Origin: Thermus altitudinis
GTDB taxonomy: Bacteria > Deinococcota > Deinococci > Deinococcales > Thermaceae
Length of the DNA: 64,000 nt
Reading direction: 5' to 3'
Assembly (NCBI RefSeq): GCF_022760835.1
Contig: NZ_JAKTNQ010000001.1
Span: 167,686 to 231,685 of the forward strand
The notes under the pieces were generated by a model that searched no databases, had not been told where the DNA came from, and saw only the letters and a list, made by a program, of their open reading frames with translations. The translations under genes were made by a program, and so were the position numbers. This document shows, in pieces, positions 61,552 to 64,000 of the stretch. Numbering within the stretch: the stretch's first letter is position 1; every line of letters begins with the position of its first letter.

Positions 61552-63240
61552 TCACCAAAGCCGCATTCCGGGAACCGGGTTCAGGTTGCTGAAGAGCTGC
61601 ACCAGAGTGGGACCGTAGGCCAGCACCACCAGGATCACCGCCACCAAGAACCAGAAGCCGATGCGGTCCATGGCCCGCACCAAGGGGTTATCCTCAGGGC
61701 CAGCCAGGACCTCGGCGAAGGGCACCGGGGCCTCGGCCAGCTCCACCCGGCGCTCCCGGCCCAGGAGAACGCTGAAGAGGCCGTAGATGAAGAGGATGAG
61801 GGCCACCAGAAGAACAATCCCCCCCACAATGTTGAAGACCATGAGGGTGGAAGTGTGCGCGTAAGCGTCGGGCACTTGGGAGATGTAAGCCCGCCGCGGC
61901 ACGTACTGGAGGCCCTGCAGGTGTAGGCCCAGGCTCATGATTAGGATGCCCACGAACCACAGCCAAACCACCGCCAAACCCAGCCGCCTCTGTGCGTCAG
62001 AGATGGGCTTGCCCGTGAGGTTAGGGATGAGCCACCAGATGGTGCCCATGGCGGTAAGGACCACCAGGGTGGCCACCGTCAGATGGAAGTGGCCGGGAAC
62101 CCAGGTGGTGTTATGGACCACATAGTCCAGGGTGAAGCTGGCGTTCACCATCCCACCGGCCCCGCCGGGGATGAAGGTGAGGAGGCCCAAAACTGGAGCC
62201 ACAAAGCCAGGATTGTCCCAAGGCAAGGCCTTGATCCAGCCCAGAAGCCCCTTTCCACCCCGCATCCGACCGGCGAACTCAAGGCTTGCGGCTACGGTAA
62301 AAGCGGTCAGGAGGCTGGGAACGGCGACAAACATGGTGAGGATGGAGTGGACCATCTTCCAGGTGGGGTCAATGCCGGGGTCGGCGAACTGGTGGTGGAA
62401 CCCCACCGGGGTGGAGAGGAGAAGGAAGAGCAAAAAGGCCAAGCGGGCCATGCTGTCGGAGACCAGCTTTCCCCCGGCTTGCCTGGGAAGGATGGTGTAG
62501 ATGATGGCGTAGGCCGGCAGGAGCCAGAAGTAAACGATGGGGTGGCCCGTCCACCAGAAGAGGGTGCGGGTGATCAAGGGGTCAACCCCCTGGATGAGGC
62601 CAAAGGACCAGGGGAGGAGGAAGAGCACCGCCTCCAGCACCAAACCAATGGAGGCGATGAACCACATGAGCCAGAAGGTCACCGCCATGTAGGTCACCAA
62701 TGGGGTAACCTTCCCCGGGTTTTGCGCCCGCCAGCGCCGCCAGAGGTCCAAGACGATGTAGATGCTTACCCAGGTGGAGAGCACGAAGATGCTGGCCCCC
62801 AGGTAAAAGGCCCAGTGGCCCTTAAGGGGCGGATAGAAGGTATAGAGGACCGTAGCCTCGTTGGCCAACAAGGGCAAGGCCGCCATGACCAGCCCGATAA
62901 AGGCCATCCACCAGGAAAGCCACATGAGCCCCATGTTGGGCCGCAGGTTCAGCTCCCGGGCGGGCAGGTAGACCATGATGGCCTGGGCGAAGAGCTGGGT
63001 GAAGACGATGGCGTTCAGTACCCCGTGCAGGGTCAGGCCCTGATAGTAGGACTGCACGAAGGGGAGCAGACGCTTAAGGAGGGGGTAGGCGTCCACGTTC
63101 CCGTAGTTCAGGGCCTGGAAGGGGCCGAAAAGGCTCCCGATGATGACGGCGATGAAGCCCAGGACCAGGAAGTAGAGGGTGGCCTTTTTCTCCGGATAGG
63201 CCTCGTAGACCCGGCTGATGTCCGATGTCCGCACCGCCAT
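61552..63240 (-). CDS. cbaA: Cytochrome ba3 oxidase subunit I
   Basis: 562 residues, the length and sequence type of T. thermophilus ba3 subunit I, thirteen helices. TLHGVLNAIVFTQLF holds a haem b His, WTGHPIVYFWLLPAY the CuB His with the Tyr-His cross-link region, FHHQFADPGI a His pair at the binuclear centre, and HNTTWVPGHFHLTVA the haem a3/haem b His set. It is a B-type haem-copper oxidase that reduces O2 and pumps protons with a single K-like channel. Co-transcribed with cbaB and cbaD. Confidence 0.98.
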   Translation of the reverse strand: MAVRTSDISRVYEAYPEKKATLYFLVLGFIAVIIGSLFGPFQALNYGNVDAYPLLKRLLPFVQSYYQGLTLHGVLNAIVFTQLFAQAIMVYLPARELNLRPNMGLMWLSWWMAFIGLVMAALPLLANEATVLYTFYPPLKGHWAFYLGASIFVLSTWVSIYIVLDLWRRWRAQNPGKVTPLVTYMAVTFWLMWFIASIGLVLEAVLFLLPWSFGLIQGVDPLITRTLFWWTGHPIVYFWLLPAYAIIYTILPRQAGGKLVSDSMARLAFLLFLLLSTPVGFHHQFADPGIDPTWKMVHSILTMFVAVPSLLTAFTVAASLEFAGRMRGGKGLLGWIKALPWDNPGFVAPVLGLLTFIPGGAGGMVNASFTLDYVVHNTTWVPGHFHLTVATLVVLTAMGTIWWLIPNLTGKPISDAQRRLGLAVVWLWFVGILIMSLGLHLQGLQYVPRRAYISQVPDAYAHTSTLMVFNIVGGIVLLVALILFIYGLFSVLLGRERRVELAEAPVPFAEVLAGPEDNPLVRAMDRIGFWFLVAVILVVLAYGPTLVQLFSNLNPVPGMRLW

Positions 63241-63243
63241 GGT

Positions 63244-63750
63244 TCACTCCTTTACCACGATCTTGCCAAACATGATCTGGTGGCCTATGCCGCAGTACTG
63301 GTTGCAGATGATGCGGTACTCGCCAGCTTTCTTGAAGGTGTACCGCACCGTGGAAACCTCCCCTGGAAGGACTTCTACATTGATGTTGGTACCCTCCACG
63401 TGAAAGCCATGGATGACGTCGGGGCTGGTGACCTTGAAGATGATTTCCGCCCCTTTGGGAACCTCTATGGGGTTTGGTTGGTACCCGTAGGCAAAGGCTA
63501 ACACGTAAACCGTGTACTGGTTGGGGCCGGTTTGCACCACCGCCTGGGCGGGGTCGGCCCAGGGGCCCTCCGCGCGCACCTTGGTGGGGTCCACCCGCTC
63601 CAACTGGCCTGCGGGGATGGCCCCGGCGGTGTGGGTGGCCAGGGTGTAGGCGATGAGGGCGATGAAGACCACCACCATGACCAGGGAGAAGGCTAACCAC
63701 CCTTTCTCATAAGCCAGGATTGCCTTGTGGGCCTTGTGCTCGTCCACCAT
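63244..63750 (-). CDS. cbaB: Cytochrome ba3 oxidase subunit II
   Basis: 168 residues: one N-terminal helix (about 15-38) and a cupredoxin domain. The CuA site is complete: HGFHVEGTN gives one His, and ICNQYCGIGHQIMFG gives two Cys, His and Met. It takes electrons from cytochrome c552. Its stop is 3 bp before cbaA, and cbaD ends 3 bp before its start. Confidence 0.98.
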   Translation of the reverse strand: MVDEHKAHKAILAYEKGWLAFSLVMVVVFIALIAYTLATHTAGAIPAGQLERVDPTKVRAEGPWADPAQAVVQTGPNQYTVYVLAFAYGYQPNPIEVPKGAEIIFKVTSPDVIHGFHVEGTNINVEVLPGEVSTVRYTFKKAGEYRIICNQYCGIGHQIMFGKIVVKE

Positions 63751-63753
63751 ACC

Positions 63754-63858
63754 CTACCCCCTTGCGAAGAAGGTGAAATATACCCCCAGCCAGAAGACCA
63801 AAATGGTGAGGGTAAGAACCACTATTACTCCCATGGCGCCAATCGGTTTTTCCTCCAT
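63754..63858 (-). CDS. cbaD: Cytochrome ba3 oxidase subunit IIa
   Basis: 34 residues, MEEKPIGAMGVIVVLTLTIL followed by a short remainder ending FFARG, a single membrane helix. T. thermophilus IIa is also 34 residues and starts MEEKPKGALAV and ends FFARG. It completes the membrane part of the complex, replacing the second helix of other subunits II. GGGAGGAAGGGT lies just before the ATG. First gene of the cbaDBA operon. Confidence 0.95.
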   Translation of the reverse strand: MEEKPIGAMGVIVVLTLTILVFWLGVYFTFFARG

Positions 63859-63870
63859 ACCCTTCCTCCC

Positions 63871-63895
63871 TTTACGGCAGGTTGCCGTATACGGC
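63871..63895. promoter_or_regulatory. Palindromic element upstream of cbaDBA
   Basis: GCCGTATACGGC (63884-63895) is a perfect 12-bp palindrome. A further half, TACGGCA (63873-63879), lies next to it, so TGCCGTA-type half-sites occur two or three times. TTAGCTAA at 63903-63910 is another short palindrome. The position 13-37 nt before the cbaD ATG suits an operator for an oxygen- or redox-responsive regulator; the regulator is unknown. Confidence 0.4.
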
Positions 63896-63974
63896 GCCCA
63901 TGTTAGCTAAAAGCTGAGAAGAAGGTGAAGTACATTTGTCCCTTCCATTAGAGAAAAGGGGGGGTGTGGGGGGC

Positions 63975-64000
63975 TATAATCCCCCGGTTTTCAAACCGGG
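63975..64000 (+). promoter_or_regulatory. Perfect -10 TATAAT followed by an 18-bp inverted repeat at the window edge
   Basis: TATAAT (63975-63980) is a perfect consensus -10. It is followed by CCCGGTTT (63983-63990), a 2-nt centre and AAACCGGG (63993-64000). The repeat covers the expected transcription start near 63987, which suits an operator. The gene it would serve is outside the window. No good -35 is present. Confidence 0.4.

Noticed and set aside
62083..63501. A 472-codon plus-strand open frame opposite cbaA and cbaB
   Set aside because: It is antisense to ba3 oxidase genes with full motifs. Its composition is biased (Gly/Asp/His-rich) and no start or ribosome site supports it.
63957..64000. 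A tRNA-like stretch at the right edge with TTTTCAAA in the loop, suggesting a tRNA-Sec or tRNA-Ser anticodon arm
   Set aside because: The stem and loop lengths do not fit an anticodon arm (8-nt loop with a 5-bp stem), the plus-strand D-loop would lack GG, and no T-arm follows on the minus strand. An inverted repeat after a -10 is the simpler reading.

Overview
The window is a compact, GC-rich chromosomal segment from a member of the genus Thermus. The evidence is a DNA polymerase I of the Taq/Tth type (830 codons, inactive proofreading domain), an operon for the ba3-type cytochrome oxidase including its 34-residue subunit IIa, a fused SecDF, a transcript-cleavage-factor homologue of the Gfh1 type, and a strong bias to G or C at third codon positions. 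The species cannot be fixed from the sequence alone. Genes abut or overlap almost everywhere. I see no insertion sequence, prophage or CRISPR array, and the only clearly decayed gene is a PIN-domain toxin remnant.

Left part (1-15.6 kb): the 5' end of a ketoacyl synthase III-like gene, a large STAND-ATPase/TPR/BTAD-type regulator, and then, facing it, the leftward operon rimP-nusA-ylxR-infB-small hypothetical-secDF. Rightwards follow ssrA (tmRNA), a broken PIN toxin gene, an FMN riboswitch and ribD-ribE-ribBA, and a membrane protein with two von Willebrand A-like domains. 15.6-26.3 kb: a coiled-coil protein, a methylmalonyl-CoA mutase pair with a hotdog thioesterase, CDF metal exporter-lysS-gfh1, and a membrane/RNA-maintenance cluster (nfeD, floA, a Pro-rich anchor protein, phoH, ybeY, dgkA, a Cys-rich protein).

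Middle part (26.3-40.5 kb): aroE-yigZ-polA, glmM-rbfA-ybgC, a class III aminotransferase with rnr, an oppositely oriented MEMO protein carrying a PqqD-like N-terminal domain next to a tRNA nucleotidyltransferase, and coaE-SDR-sufE-plsY. 40.5-47.1 kb: a complete Liv-type ABC importer whose genes enclose an acyl-CoA ligase, which suggests import and activation of a carboxylic acid.

Right part (47.2-64 kb): an argininosuccinate-lyase-family enzyme, a TDT-family transporter, a nucleotide-sugar epimerase, a thioredoxin-like protein, a probable calcium-handling operon (type II P-ATPase, CBS protein, CaCA exchanger), a universal stress protein, and an RNA-decay block (RNase J, PNPase, S15). It ends with an MFS transporter, an unknown 4-TM protein and cbaA-cbaB-cbaD of ba3 oxidase, with a possible palindromic operator upstream.

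A recurring signal is a -10-like hexamer ending 6-7 nt before an ATG, the layout expected for leaderless transcripts. I count ten cases. Convergent genes usually overlap at their 3' ends, leaving no room for dedicated terminators.
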